A stretch of DNA of 5,846 nucleotides from an uncultured delta proteobacterium (GTDB lineage Bacteria > Myxococcota_A > Bradymonadia > REDH01): assembly GCA_903912275.1 (NCBI GenBank), contig CAIWGR010000162.1, forward strand, positions 1 through 5,846, given 5' to 3'. Of the stretch, positions 1-5,846 are shown piece after piece (positions within the stretch are counted from its first letter, which is position 1; every line of letters begins with the position of its first letter). The translations under genes were made by a program, and so were the position numbers. Under the pieces are notes generated by a model. That model worked only from the letters and a program-made list of their open reading frames with translations, was not told the DNA's origin and did not search any database.

Positions 1-1
1 C

Positions 2-109
2 ATGAGCGAACTGGTACCCTCGGGGCAGCAGCGCTTTGCCCGCGAGCAGTTGTACGGCCCCGGCGGCCTCTGCAACCTGCGTCCGCTACGATTCCTGACC
101 GAGGGTTAA
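2..109 (+). CDS. 3' end of an unidentified gene (partial)
   Basis: An open frame enters from the left edge and ends at TAA (107-109). It reads about 35 residues, ending in NLRPLRFLTEG. The ATG at position 2 may be an internal methionine, because the true start is probably outside the window. Most third codon positions are G or C, as in the neighbouring genes, which supports real coding. The other two forward frames make less convincing protein. The stop lies 4 bases before the GTG of the FHA-domain gene, so the two are likely co-transcribed, and the ribosome-binding site of that gene lies inside the last codons of this one. No family is recognisable from so short a tail. Confidence 0.5.
   Translation: MSELVPSGQQRFAREQLYGPGGLCNLRPLRFLTEG
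101..105 (+). promoter_or_regulatory. Ribosome-binding site for the FHA-domain gene
   Basis: GAGGG lies 8 bases before the GTG at 114. It supports this GTG as the start and overlaps the last codons of the upstream gene, which fits an operon arrangement. Confidence 0.5.
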
Positions 110-113
110 CAGG

Positions 114-1799
114 GTGACAACAGCGACAACGACGGATTCCGGCTCCTGGCCGGCGGCGGAGCGACAGTACCGTCTTACCGTCGAGGATGCTGCGGGCCGG
201 CTGGTCTTTGACCGCGCCATTCCGCCCCGAGGCTTGACCATCGGTCGCCTCGCCCCCTGCGAAGTGCTGCTCAAGGGGACGCCCATCTCGCGGCAGCATG
301 CGCGCGTAGCCTTCGACGAGGATGGCCCGTTCGTCACAGACCTTGGCTCGGCCAACGGCACCTTTGTGGATGGCAACCGGATCGAGGCCGACAAGGTGCT
401 CGATGACCGCTCGCTGATCGAGATTGGCACCTATCGGCTCCGGGTCATGCAGCTGCGAGACATCCGGGAGAGCGGCAACTTCACCATCTTTGTTCCGCCG
501 TCCACCACGTCGCCCGCACAGCAGGACGAGTTCGGACTGCTCGACTCCGATGATGCGTTCGAAACCATCCGCTCGACGGCCTCGAACAACCGGGCTTCGA
601 CCAGACCGGGAGGATTTCGCGCGGCCATTGTCGGCTATCTCCTCATCACCGATCGTCCCGGGACCAACGAGGCGCTCATCCTGGATAGCGACACCCTCAC
701 GCTCGGCCGCGACCCATCGAACGACCTGGTGCTCGACCGCGTGGGTGTCATCAAGTTCCATGCCCGTCTTACGCGGCAGGACATGCGCTGGACCATCTCC
801 GACACGGGCATTCCCGGCAGCGTGCTGGTCGACGGCGTTGCCGTGCGCACCCACGTTCTGCGCGAAGGAGAGGTCATCGTGTTGGGCAACACGCCCGTCA
901 TCTATACGGCCTCCGACCGGTCGGCGGCACGCGCTGAGCTGCTGCAGAAGAGCGCGGCGGGCGGCACCGACATCGACCTCCAGCGTCGCGAACGCAAGGG
1001 GCTGATCGCGATGCTGCTGGTGCTGGGCATGTTGGGGCTCGCAGCGACGATTTCATTCGCACTCTTCCGCATGGACGACCCGACCTCCACGGCTGCGGGC
1101 GAGATGCGCAACGCCCGTGACAAGGTGAGGGGCCTCGCCTCGCGGTTCGACAGCCGACCTGCGGCGCGCGCGCAGGCACTGGCCGCGGCCGGAGATTGGG
1201 GCGCGAGCCTATCGGCCTATGACGAGGCGGTCCGCCGTGCTCCGAACGACACGGCGCTGGCTGCCGAGCGTGCCATCGTGCGCTCCCGCGCAGCCTCAGA
1301 GCGGGCCGTGGAGAGCTGTGCCGCGATCTTCAAAACCGGTGTCGACCGCTATGTCGCGTCGAAGAACCACGAAGGCGCGCTCGCCGAGATGAGCCGCGCG
1401 GAGGACTGCCTTCAGGAGACCGCCAAGGAGCCCAGCACCCGCGCCAGGTCGGAGACGCTCCTCAACGGGACTGTCTACCCGAGCCTCTTCGGCGTCCGGC
1501 TCGCGATCGGCGACGGCTTTGCGGCTGCTGGCGACTGCGCCAAGGCAGCGGAGGCCTACCACGTAGCGCGTGGCGTTGCGCAGATGATTGGGAAGGCGTC
1601 AGGGGCGGTACCGTCCACCATGGCCGACAAGCCCCTGATCGAGCAGGCCTCTCTGTGCGGCGACCAGGCCTTCGAAACCAGCCGCTGGAGCGATGCCATC
1701 GCCTACTATGTTACCGCTGCGGAGGTCGGCCCTCTCACCAGCGCGCGTGCGCTACGCCTATCAACGGCGCGCCAGTCAGCCGGATCTGCTCCACCCTAG
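114..1799 (+). CDS. Membrane-anchored tandem FHA-domain protein with TPR-like C-terminal half
   Basis: The protein has 561 residues, starting at GTG. FHA domain 1 spans about 27-110 and has the family's key residues: G44-R45, S59-R60-x-H62 and N81-G82-T83. FHA domains bind phosphothreonine peptides, so a Ser/Thr kinase partner is likely (inference). A second FHA fold spans about 172-262. It keeps G198-R199 and H216, but aligned to domain 1 the binding Ser is Ile213 and the Asn-Gly pair is Gly235-Ser236, so it probably no longer binds phosphothreonine. A basic stretch (RRERKG, 291-296) precedes one hydrophobic segment at 297-319. By the positive-inside rule the FHA half is cytoplasmic and the C-terminal half periplasmic. 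Residues 352-540 contain about four TPR-like helix pairs (for example AAGDWGASLSAYDEAVRRAP at 358-377) with four cysteines at 402, 432, 474 and 515. The layout recalls FHA-TM proteins of secretion systems such as the YscD type, but no secretion gene lies nearby and the exact role is unknown. The gene follows a partial gene by 4 bases. Confidence 0.88.
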   Translation: MTTATTTDSGSWPAAERQYRLTVEDAAGRLVFDRAIPPRGLTIGRLAPCEVLLKGTPISRQHARVAFDEDGPFVTDLGSANGTFVDGNRIEADKVLDDRSLIEIGTYRLRVMQLRDIRESGNFTIFVPPSTTSPAQQDEFGLLDSDDAFETIRSTASNNRASTRPGGFRAAIVGYLLITDRPGTNEALILDSDTLTLGRDPSNDLVLDRVGVIKFHARLTRQDMRWTISDTGIPGSVLVDGVAVRTHVLREGEVIVLGNTPVIYTASDRSAARAELLQKSAAGGTDIDLQRRERKGLIAMLLVLGMLGLAATISFALFRMDDPTSTAAGEMRNARDKVRGLASRFDSRPAARAQALAAAGDWGASLSAYDEAVRRAPNDTALAAERAIVRSRAASERAVESCAAIFKTGVDRYVASKNHEGALAEMSRAEDCLQETAKEPSTRARSETLLNGTVYPSLFGVRLAIGDGFAAAGDCAKAAEAYHVARGVAQMIGKASGAVPSTMADKPLIEQASLCGDQAFETSRWSDAIAYYVTAAEVGPLTSARALRLSTARQSAGSAPP

Positions 1800-1808
1800 T
1801 TGTGGAGC
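1788..1808. terminator. Perfect stem-loop at the convergent gene junction, possible bidirectional terminator
   Basis: GCTCCAC (1788-1794) and GTGGAGC (1802-1808) form a perfect 7-bp inverted repeat around a 7-base loop, CCTAGTT. The loop contains both stop codons: TAG of the + strand FHA gene (1797-1799) and TAG of the - strand MlaC gene (1798-1796). No strong T-tract follows on either strand, so this is not a textbook intrinsic terminator. Its place exactly at the convergence point makes a role in ending transcription or protecting 3' ends plausible but unproven. Confidence 0.4.
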
Positions 1809-2449
1809 TTGGCGAGTTTGTCCTTCATCCGCGTGATGAGGGCCGGCCACCCGTCGCGCTTGATGATGCGGTCGAACGACTCGGAGTAGGACTCAGCAAG
1901 GGAGACCTCGTCGGTGACGATGTCGAGCACGAGCCAGCCCTGGCCGCTCCGCTGCAGTTTAAGTTCAACATCATGGGCTTCGGAGCGCACCTTTACCGAC
2001 CCGGAGACCGTGGCCCGCTCGCCGCGCAGCCGCTCGCCCGTGTAGGCGACCGCGTAGTCGCTCGGCTTGACCTCCACGCGGCCGAGGCTCTTGGCGTAGC
2101 TCGTCTCGATGAGCTGCGTCAGCAGGCCCAGAAACTCAGCGCGCTCCGCCGGGGTCCGTGCCTTGAGGTGGTCGCCGAGCGTGCGCTCCGCGAGCAACTG
2201 GAACGACATGAAGCCGCGCACAGCACCCTTGAGTTTCTCTACCCGCTCGTGGGCCGCAGGCGAGCCTTGACGGGCCGGCGCGTTGATGATGCCGATGACG
2301 GTCGCGGCCTGCGTCTGCACATAGGCAGTCGGCGAAACGGGGGCGGCGGTCGGAGTCGGCGCTGCCTCGGCCGCTGCGGCGTGGCCCGTCGGGAGGAGCA
2401 GGCAGAGCGAGGAGAGGCAAAGAGCTGCAAACAGGGTGGAGACTTTCAT
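1796..2449 (-). CDS. MlaC/Ttg2D-family periplasmic phospholipid-binding protein
   Basis: The 217-residue product matches the MlaC (Ttg2D, Tol-Tol-Ttg2) family in length and pattern. Characteristic stretches include an AERTLGDHLKARTPAERAEF-like region (87-106), a Q-L-I-E-T-SYAKSL helix (112-122), then alternating beta strands, then GWLVLDIVTDEVSL (171-184) and SYSESFDRIIKRDGWPALI near the end. This resembles the family's W-x-V-x-D-V, S-L-x-x-x-Y, F-x-x-I-I-x-x-x-G signature. MlaC shuttles phospholipids across the periplasm between an outer membrane complex and an inner membrane MlaFEDB ABC transporter. A signal peptide is clear: MKVSTLFAALCLSSLCLLLPTGHAAAA-like, with probable cleavage after the alanine run near residue 27. 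The ATG at 2449 was chosen because it begins the signal peptide and has GAGAG 7 bases upstream. The frame stays open to a TTG at 2506, but that would put 19 polar residues before the signal. It lies 65 bases after the TolC-like gene and is the last gene of the block. The symbol is left empty because no MlaFED partners are seen to confirm the pathway. Confidence 0.85.
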   Translation of the reverse strand: MKVSTLFAALCLSSLCLLLPTGHAAAAEAAPTPTAAPVSPTAYVQTQAATVIGIINAPARQGSPAAHERVEKLKGAVRGFMSFQLLAERTLGDHLKARTPAERAEFLGLLTQLIETSYAKSLGRVEVKPSDYAVAYTGERLRGERATVSGSVKVRSEAHDVELKLQRSGQGWLVLDIVTDEVSLAESYSESFDRIIKRDGWPALITRMKDKLAKLHN

Positions 2450-2456
2450 GGTCCTA

Positions 2457-2461
2457 CTCTC
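2457..2461 (-). promoter_or_regulatory. Ribosome-binding site for the MlaC-like gene
   Basis: On the - strand GAGAG lies 7 bases before the ATG at 2449. A second purine motif, AGGA (2455-2452), is only 2 bases from the ATG and probably too close. The site favours the ATG at 2449 over the upstream TTG at 2506. Confidence 0.4.
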
Positions 2462-2514
2462 GGTGACAGGTGAGCCCTCAAAGGAGCTGGGCTGCTGACG
2501 GCACAAATCCTGCC

Positions 2515-3936
2515 CTATTCAACTACAGTTGCGCCGACGGGCCAAGCCGCGAATGCGTCGGAGCCACACTTGATGGCGAGATTCGCCTGGGCCACCTGAA
2601 GTTCGAGGATGGCCTTCAGGCGTGCGCCAGCCACTTGGTAGAACTGCTTGAGCGGGTCTTCCACCTCGGAGAACTCCGCGAGCCCCTGAGAATACTGAAA
2701 CCAGACCTGCTTGAGCCAGGCGTCGGCTGCGCGGAAGGCCTCCTGGTAGGAGGCAACCACGGCCTGTTTCCCTGCGACCTCATGATAGGCGGTCCGAACT
2801 TCGATATCGATGCCGGCAAGGGCCGCCAGCCGGCTCTGGCGCGCAGACTCTGCCTGTGCCTCCAGACGGGTGGTCTGTGCCAGTTTCCGGAACAGGTCGG
2901 GGTCCCATTTGACTCCGACGAACATGGCGATTCCGAACCGGTTGTAGGGGTCGACAACAAAGGGGCCGGAGACATCGGTGATGGAGGGCGCGTAGGCGCC
3001 ACCCACGCTTGCGGTGGCGAAGAAGTCGGGCGTGAGCTGCCTCCAGCCGAGCGTCGCCTCGAGCTCTCTGCCCTGCACAGCGAGGAGGAGCAGGCGAGCA
3101 TCGGGGCGGTGGGAGCGGGCAAAGGCCAGCACATTGTCGAGCGAGGGCGCCTCGCTTCCCGCGGTGGCCTCGAAGGGCTCGGGCAGGAAGTCGGGTTCGA
3201 GGTCGAACTGTGCGGCGAGCGACTCGCGTGCCGTCAGGCCGACCTCGTCGGCGGCAGACCGTGCCGAGACGACGGTCGGCATCGAGATGAGGAGCTTGCG
3301 GAGGTCGGTCCGTGCGCCCGGCACCCCGTCTTCGATGCGGACCTCAATCTTGTCTCGGGCGGTCTTGAGCCGGTCGAAGGCCTCTCGCAACAGCGCGTCG
3401 GTCTCGCCGTGCCACTGCACCGCGCGGTAGGCACGATAGGCGGCAAAGCGGGCCTCAAGCCGGGCCTTCTCTACCTCCACGTCGGCTGCACGCACGCCCA
3501 CCGCCGCAAGCTCTCGCGCGAGCGTGATCTTGCCGAAGGTGTAGAGCGGCTGCACCGCCTTGGCCTCGAAGCGATAGTAGGGGTTGGTGTCGCCGAAGAG
3601 GTCGTTCAGCAGCGCGGTCTCGTCACGGGTATCGGCCGTGGGATCACCGGGGTCGCGGAGGTTGATGGTTGGTACCGGCGCGAGGGTGGCGAGGATATCG
3701 ATGCGGGGAAATCGGGCCCAACTTGCCTCGTCGGCCCGTGCCGCAGCCTCGGCCCGCTGCGACCGCTCGCTTCCGACCAGGGGATGGCGGTCGGCGGCCT
3801 CGAGCACCTCCTGCAGCGTAACGACAGGGCCCGGTTCGGCCGCAGCAGGCGCAGTCCACAAAACGGCGATGGCCGCCAACGCTGCCGTAAGGAGCGATGG
3901 CGGCCAGCAGGCCGATGCGGAGGAGAACCGCCGCAT
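2515..3936 (-). CDS. TolC-family outer membrane channel protein
   Basis: The 473-residue product fits the TolC/OEP family (Pfam outer membrane efflux protein), trimeric channels that span the outer membrane and periplasm and dock onto inner-membrane pumps. A signal peptide covers about 1-33 (MRRFSS start, hydrophobic core SLLTAALAAIAVLW, cleavage near APAAA). Two homologous halves follow, about 38-245 and 265-455. In the first, TLQEVLEAADRHP opens the first helix, strands around 77-90 and 120-134 flank a probable surface loop (FEAKAVQPLYTFGK is family-typical), and long alanine- and arginine-rich helices follow. In the second, strands around 303-345 flank another loop, and the late YSQGLAEFSEVEDPLKQFYQ (415-434) matches the family's Y-x-x-G-x-x-x-x-x-E-V pattern. 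The ATG at 3936 was chosen because it begins the signal peptide and lies 7 bases after the rpsA stop. An upstream TTG at 4056 would overlap rpsA by 113 bases. No good ribosome-binding site is visible; the nearest, AAGAAGGG, is 14 bases away inside the rpsA end, so translational coupling is likely. The MlaC-like gene follows. Confidence 0.88.
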   Translation of the reverse strand: MRRFSSASACWPPSLLTAALAAIAVLWTAPAAAEPGPVVTLQEVLEAADRHPLVGSERSQRAEAAARADEASWARFPRIDILATLAPVPTINLRDPGDPTADTRDETALLNDLFGDTNPYYRFEAKAVQPLYTFGKITLARELAAVGVRAADVEVEKARLEARFAAYRAYRAVQWHGETDALLREAFDRLKTARDKIEVRIEDGVPGARTDLRKLLISMPTVVSARSAADEVGLTARESLAAQFDLEPDFLPEPFEATAGSEAPSLDNVLAFARSHRPDARLLLLAVQGRELEATLGWRQLTPDFFATASVGGAYAPSITDVSGPFVVDPYNRFGIAMFVGVKWDPDLFRKLAQTTRLEAQAESARQSRLAALAGIDIEVRTAYHEVAGKQAVVASYQEAFRAADAWLKQVWFQYSQGLAEFSEVEDPLKQFYQVAGARLKAILELQVAQANLAIKCGSDAFAAWPVGATVVE

Positions 3937-3943
3937 GTGGGGA

Positions 3944-5653
3944 TTACTCGCCCTTCTTGCCGAGCAGGTCGGCGAAGGTGGCACCACCCTCGTCGCGGTG
4001 GCTGCGAAGCGCGCCGGACTCAAGACGCTGCTGGTAGGAGCGCATGGAGAGCGCAATCTTGCGCTCCTTGGGCTCGAGCGAGATGATCTCGACCTTCACC
4101 TTGTCGCCAGCCTTCACCACATCGTTGGGGTTGGTGACGTGGTCGCGCGAAAGCTCGGAGATGTGCACGAGACCCTCGATGCCATCCTCGACCTCGGCAA
4201 AGGCGCCGTAGTCGGTGATCTTGGTGATGGTCGCGTTGGTGACCGAGCCAATGGGCAGGCGGGAGGGGAGGCTCTCCCAGGGGTCGGCCGAGAGCTGCTT
4301 GATGCCGAGCGAGAAGCGCTCGTTCTCGACGTCGATGGAGAGGACAACCGCCTCGACATCGTCGCCCTTCTTGTAGGCCTCGGAGGGGTGCTTGAGCTTG
4401 GCGGTCCAGGACATGTCGCTGATGTGGACAAGGCCGTCGATGCCGTCTTCGATGCCGATGAAGATGCCGAAGTCGGTGATGTTGCGGACCTTGCCGACAA
4501 TCTGCGTGCCGACCGGGTAGCGCTCCTCGAGGAGCGACCAGGGGTTGGACTCGAGCTGCTTCATGCCGAGCGAAATCTTCTTGGTGTCGGCGTCAATCTT
4601 GAGCACCACGCACTGAACGACATCGCCCTTCTGGACCATCTTGGAGGGGTGCTTGACCCGCTGCGTCCTGGACATCTCGGAGATGTGGACGAGGCCCTCG
4701 ATGCCCTCCTCGAGCTCGACGAAGGCGCCGTAGTCGATCATGGAGACAACCTTGCCGAGCACCTGCACATTGGCGGGGTAGCGGTCCTCTGCGCCCGACC
4801 AGGGGTCGGCCTGCAGCTGCTTGAGGCCGAGCGAGACGCGCTCGCTCTCGCGGTTGAACTTGAGGACCTTGACGCGGAGCTCGTCGCCAATGCGGACGAC
4901 CTCTTCCGGGTGGGTGACGCGGCCCCAGCTCATGTCGGTGATGTGAAGGAGGCCGTCGATGCCACCCAGGTCGACGAAGGCGCCGTACTCGGTGATGTTC
5001 TTGACGACACCATCGAGGATGGAGCCCTCGACAAGGCGCTCGAGCGTCTTCCGCTTCTGGCGCTCGCGCTCGTCCTCGAGGAGGGCGCGACGCGACAGGA
5101 CGATGTTGCCCCGCTTCTTGTTGAACTTGATGATCTTGAACTCGAAGGACTGGCCAATGAACTTGTCGAGGTTCCGCGAGGGGCGGAGTTCGACCTGGCT
5201 GCCCGGGAGGAAGGCCTTGACGCCGATGTCGACCTGGAGGCCGCCCTTGACGCGACCAACCACGAGGCCGAGCACGAGCTCGTCGCGCTCCACTTTGCCG
5301 GCGATCTCTTCCCACATCTTCATGCGGTCGGCTTCACGCTTGCTGAGGCGGCACTGGCCGTAGTCGTCTTCGAGAGCGACAACGAAGACTTCGACCTCGT
5401 CGCCAACGGCGAGCGTGATCGTGCCATCGAGGGCGCGGAACTCGTTGAGGTCGATGCGACCTTCCGACTTTCCGCCGATGTCGATGAGTGCCTGGTCATC
5501 CTTGATCGAGAGGACGATACCCTTGGAGATTTCGCCTTCGCGCGTGCCGGAGGCCTCGGTCTCGAGCAGCAGCTCTCCGAAGCTCAGCGAATCCTCATCC
5601 TGCTTCTTCTTCGCGAAGAAACCACCCTTCTCAACAGCCTTGTTCATGCTCAT
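3944..5653 (-). CDS. rpsA: 30S ribosomal protein S1
   Basis: The 569-residue product is ribosomal protein S1, which binds mRNA at the small subunit and helps load and unfold messages for translation initiation. Six S1 (OB-fold) domains can be placed at about 40-106, 123-189, 209-279, 294-366, 381-453 and 468-537. Domains 3-6 show the RNA-binding pattern (Y/F-G-A/I-F-V/A ... G-I-E/D-G-L-x-H-I-S/T-D/E-M/L-S), for example YGAFVELEEGIEGLVHISEM at 308-327. Domains 1 and 2 are divergent, as is usual for the ribosome-docking domains. The length is close to the 557 residues of E. coli S1. The tail ends with GATFADLLGKKGE, like other proteobacterial S1 tails. The ATG at 5653 is chosen because TAGGA lies 10 bases upstream; the second ATG at 5647 would be 16 away. 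Unlike the common cmk-rpsA or rpsA-ihfB context, the next gene here encodes a TolC-like protein 7 bases on. S1 commonly represses its own translation through its leader, which here would be in 5654 onwards. Confidence 0.97.
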   Translation of the reverse strand: MSMNKAVEKGGFFAKKKQDEDSLSFGELLLETEASGTREGEISKGIVLSIKDDQALIDIGGKSEGRIDLNEFRALDGTITLAVGDEVEVFVVALEDDYGQCRLSKREADRMKMWEEIAGKVERDELVLGLVVGRVKGGLQVDIGVKAFLPGSQVELRPSRNLDKFIGQSFEFKIIKFNKKRGNIVLSRRALLEDERERQKRKTLERLVEGSILDGVVKNITEYGAFVDLGGIDGLLHITDMSWGRVTHPEEVVRIGDELRVKVLKFNRESERVSLGLKQLQADPWSGAEDRYPANVQVLGKVVSMIDYGAFVELEEGIEGLVHISEMSRTQRVKHPSKMVQKGDVVQCVVLKIDADTKKISLGMKQLESNPWSLLEERYPVGTQIVGKVRNITDFGIFIGIEDGIDGLVHISDMSWTAKLKHPSEAYKKGDDVEAVVLSIDVENERFSLGIKQLSADPWESLPSRLPIGSVTNATITKITDYGAFAEVEDGIEGLVHISELSRDHVTNPNDVVKAGDKVKVEIISLEPKERKIALSMRSYQQRLESGALRSHRDEGGATFADLLGKKGE

Positions 5654-5663
5654 GTAAAACAGT

Positions 5664-5668
5664 TCCTA
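5664..5668 (-). promoter_or_regulatory. Ribosome-binding site for rpsA
   Basis: On the - strand TAGGA sits 10 bases before the ATG at 5653, within the stretch AGTAGTAGGAACTG. It decides between the two close ATGs at 5653 and 5647 in favour of the first. Confidence 0.5.
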
Positions 5669-5693
5669 CTACTTGCAGACGAGCACTTTCCGG

Positions 5694-5722
5694 AGTGTTC
5701 TCTGCAATTTGCCCGTGTTCAA
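5694..5722 (-). promoter_or_regulatory. Weak candidate promoter for the rpsA-tolC-mlaC unit
   Basis: On the - strand TTGAAC (5722-5717) resembles a sigma-70 -35 box (4 of 6 matches) and is followed after 17 bases by AACACT (5699-5694), a poor -10 box (3 of 6). The local sequence is less GC-rich than the genes, and the position would give a leader of roughly 35-40 bases. The match is weak and could be chance. Confidence 0.2.
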
Positions 5723-5846
5723 CCCACGGAATCAAGACATCCTCGGGCCAGCCTCCACCATGGAGAGAGGTCCGCGTCGCGAAGGGTCCGGTCATCGCGA
5801 CGACCGCCTCAACTTCGGCCCGAAGGGGCTCGGCGTTGACAGCAGC

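Larger units (their letters stand above)
5654..5846. other. Region upstream of rpsA, unassigned
   Basis: This 193-base stretch lies between the rpsA start and the window edge. On the - strand one frame is open from the edge into rpsA, ending at TGA 5631; it would be the tail of an upstream gene overlapping rpsA by 23 bases. Its G/C third positions are good near the edge but fall off towards rpsA. On the + strand an ATG at 5760 opens a frame that runs off the right edge (begins MERGPRREG), but it lacks a convincing ribosome-binding site. Neither peptide matches a family I recognise, and neither looks like the cytidylate kinase or IspH tail often found before rpsA. I call it mostly non-coding leader with an undecided gene end or start at the edge. 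Confidence 0.4.

Noticed and set aside
86..1562. Several open frames on the - strand and in another + frame (424-1005) within the FHA gene
   Set aside because: They overlap a gene with clear FHA motifs, and their peptides are Arg/Ser/Pro-rich frame-shadow sequence without domains.
2480..2486. AAAGGAG on the + strand in the gap before the MlaC-like gene
   Set aside because: It resembles a ribosome-binding site but no start codon with a credible gene follows it on the + strand.
2473..2493. AGCCC/GGGCT inverted repeat in the gap between the TolC-like and MlaC-like genes
   Set aside because: The stem is only 5 bp with an 11-base loop and no T-tract, too weak to call a terminator or attenuator.
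4049..4066. Perfect inverted repeat GAGCGCAA/TTGCGCTC inside rpsA
   Set aside because: It falls on the conserved E-R-K-I-A-L codons of the last S1 domain and is likely a by-product of codon choice. No T-tract follows and it lies more than 100 bases before the rpsA stop, so terminator function is unlikely.
1655..4086. Long + strand open frames (1655-2473 and 2470-4086) opposite the MlaC-like and TolC-like genes
   Set aside because: Both lie antisense to well-supported genes with signal peptides and family motifs. Their peptides show no recognisable domain. Long antisense frames are common in high-GC DNA because stop codons are rare.
3584..5839. A 751-codon open frame on the + strand opposite rpsA
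   Set aside because: It mirrors rpsA and carries the same roughly 87-residue periodicity as an antisense image of the S1 repeats. Its composition (rich in Leu, Asp, Val, Glu, Ala) is what reverse-complemented GC-rich S1 codons give. No family resemblance is seen, and rpsA is certain.

Overview
The window looks like a piece of chromosome from a high-GC, Gram-negative bacterium. The protein families (six-domain S1, TolC-like outer membrane channel, MlaC-like periplasmic lipid carrier, membrane-anchored FHA protein with TPR-like repeats) would suit a deltaproteobacterial or myxococcal lineage. That placement is inference from family content and style; no marker here fixes it.

Left part, + strand (1-1799): the 3' end of an unidentified gene is followed after 4 bases by a GTG-started gene for a 561-residue protein. 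This protein has two FHA domains (the second has lost its phosphothreonine-binding residues), one transmembrane segment and a TPR-like, probably periplasmic, C-terminal half. The two genes are probably co-transcribed.

Right part, - strand (5653 down to 1796): rpsA (ribosomal protein S1), then a TolC-family outer membrane channel starting 7 bases after the rpsA stop, then after 65 bases an MlaC/Ttg2D-family periplasmic protein. The three genes look like one transcription unit. It joins a core translation gene to two envelope proteins that could take part in moving lipids or hydrophobic compounds across the cell envelope. No MlaE, MlaF or MlaD partner is visible in the window.

The two blocks converge. 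Their stop codons overlap in one CTAG at 1796-1799, which sits in the loop of a perfect 7-bp inverted repeat (1788-1808). This is the most unusual DNA-level structure seen here. The last 193 bases (5654-5846) hold the rpsA ribosome-binding site and possibly its promoter; the remainder could not be assigned. No tRNA or rRNA gene, CRISPR array, insertion sequence or phage gene was recognised. The long open frames on the + strand opposite the three - strand genes (1655-5839) are best read as antisense shadows. I found no clear evidence of an undescribed defence-like or mobile system. The best candidates for novelty are the FHA-TM-TPR protein and the rpsA-tolC-mlaC arrangement.
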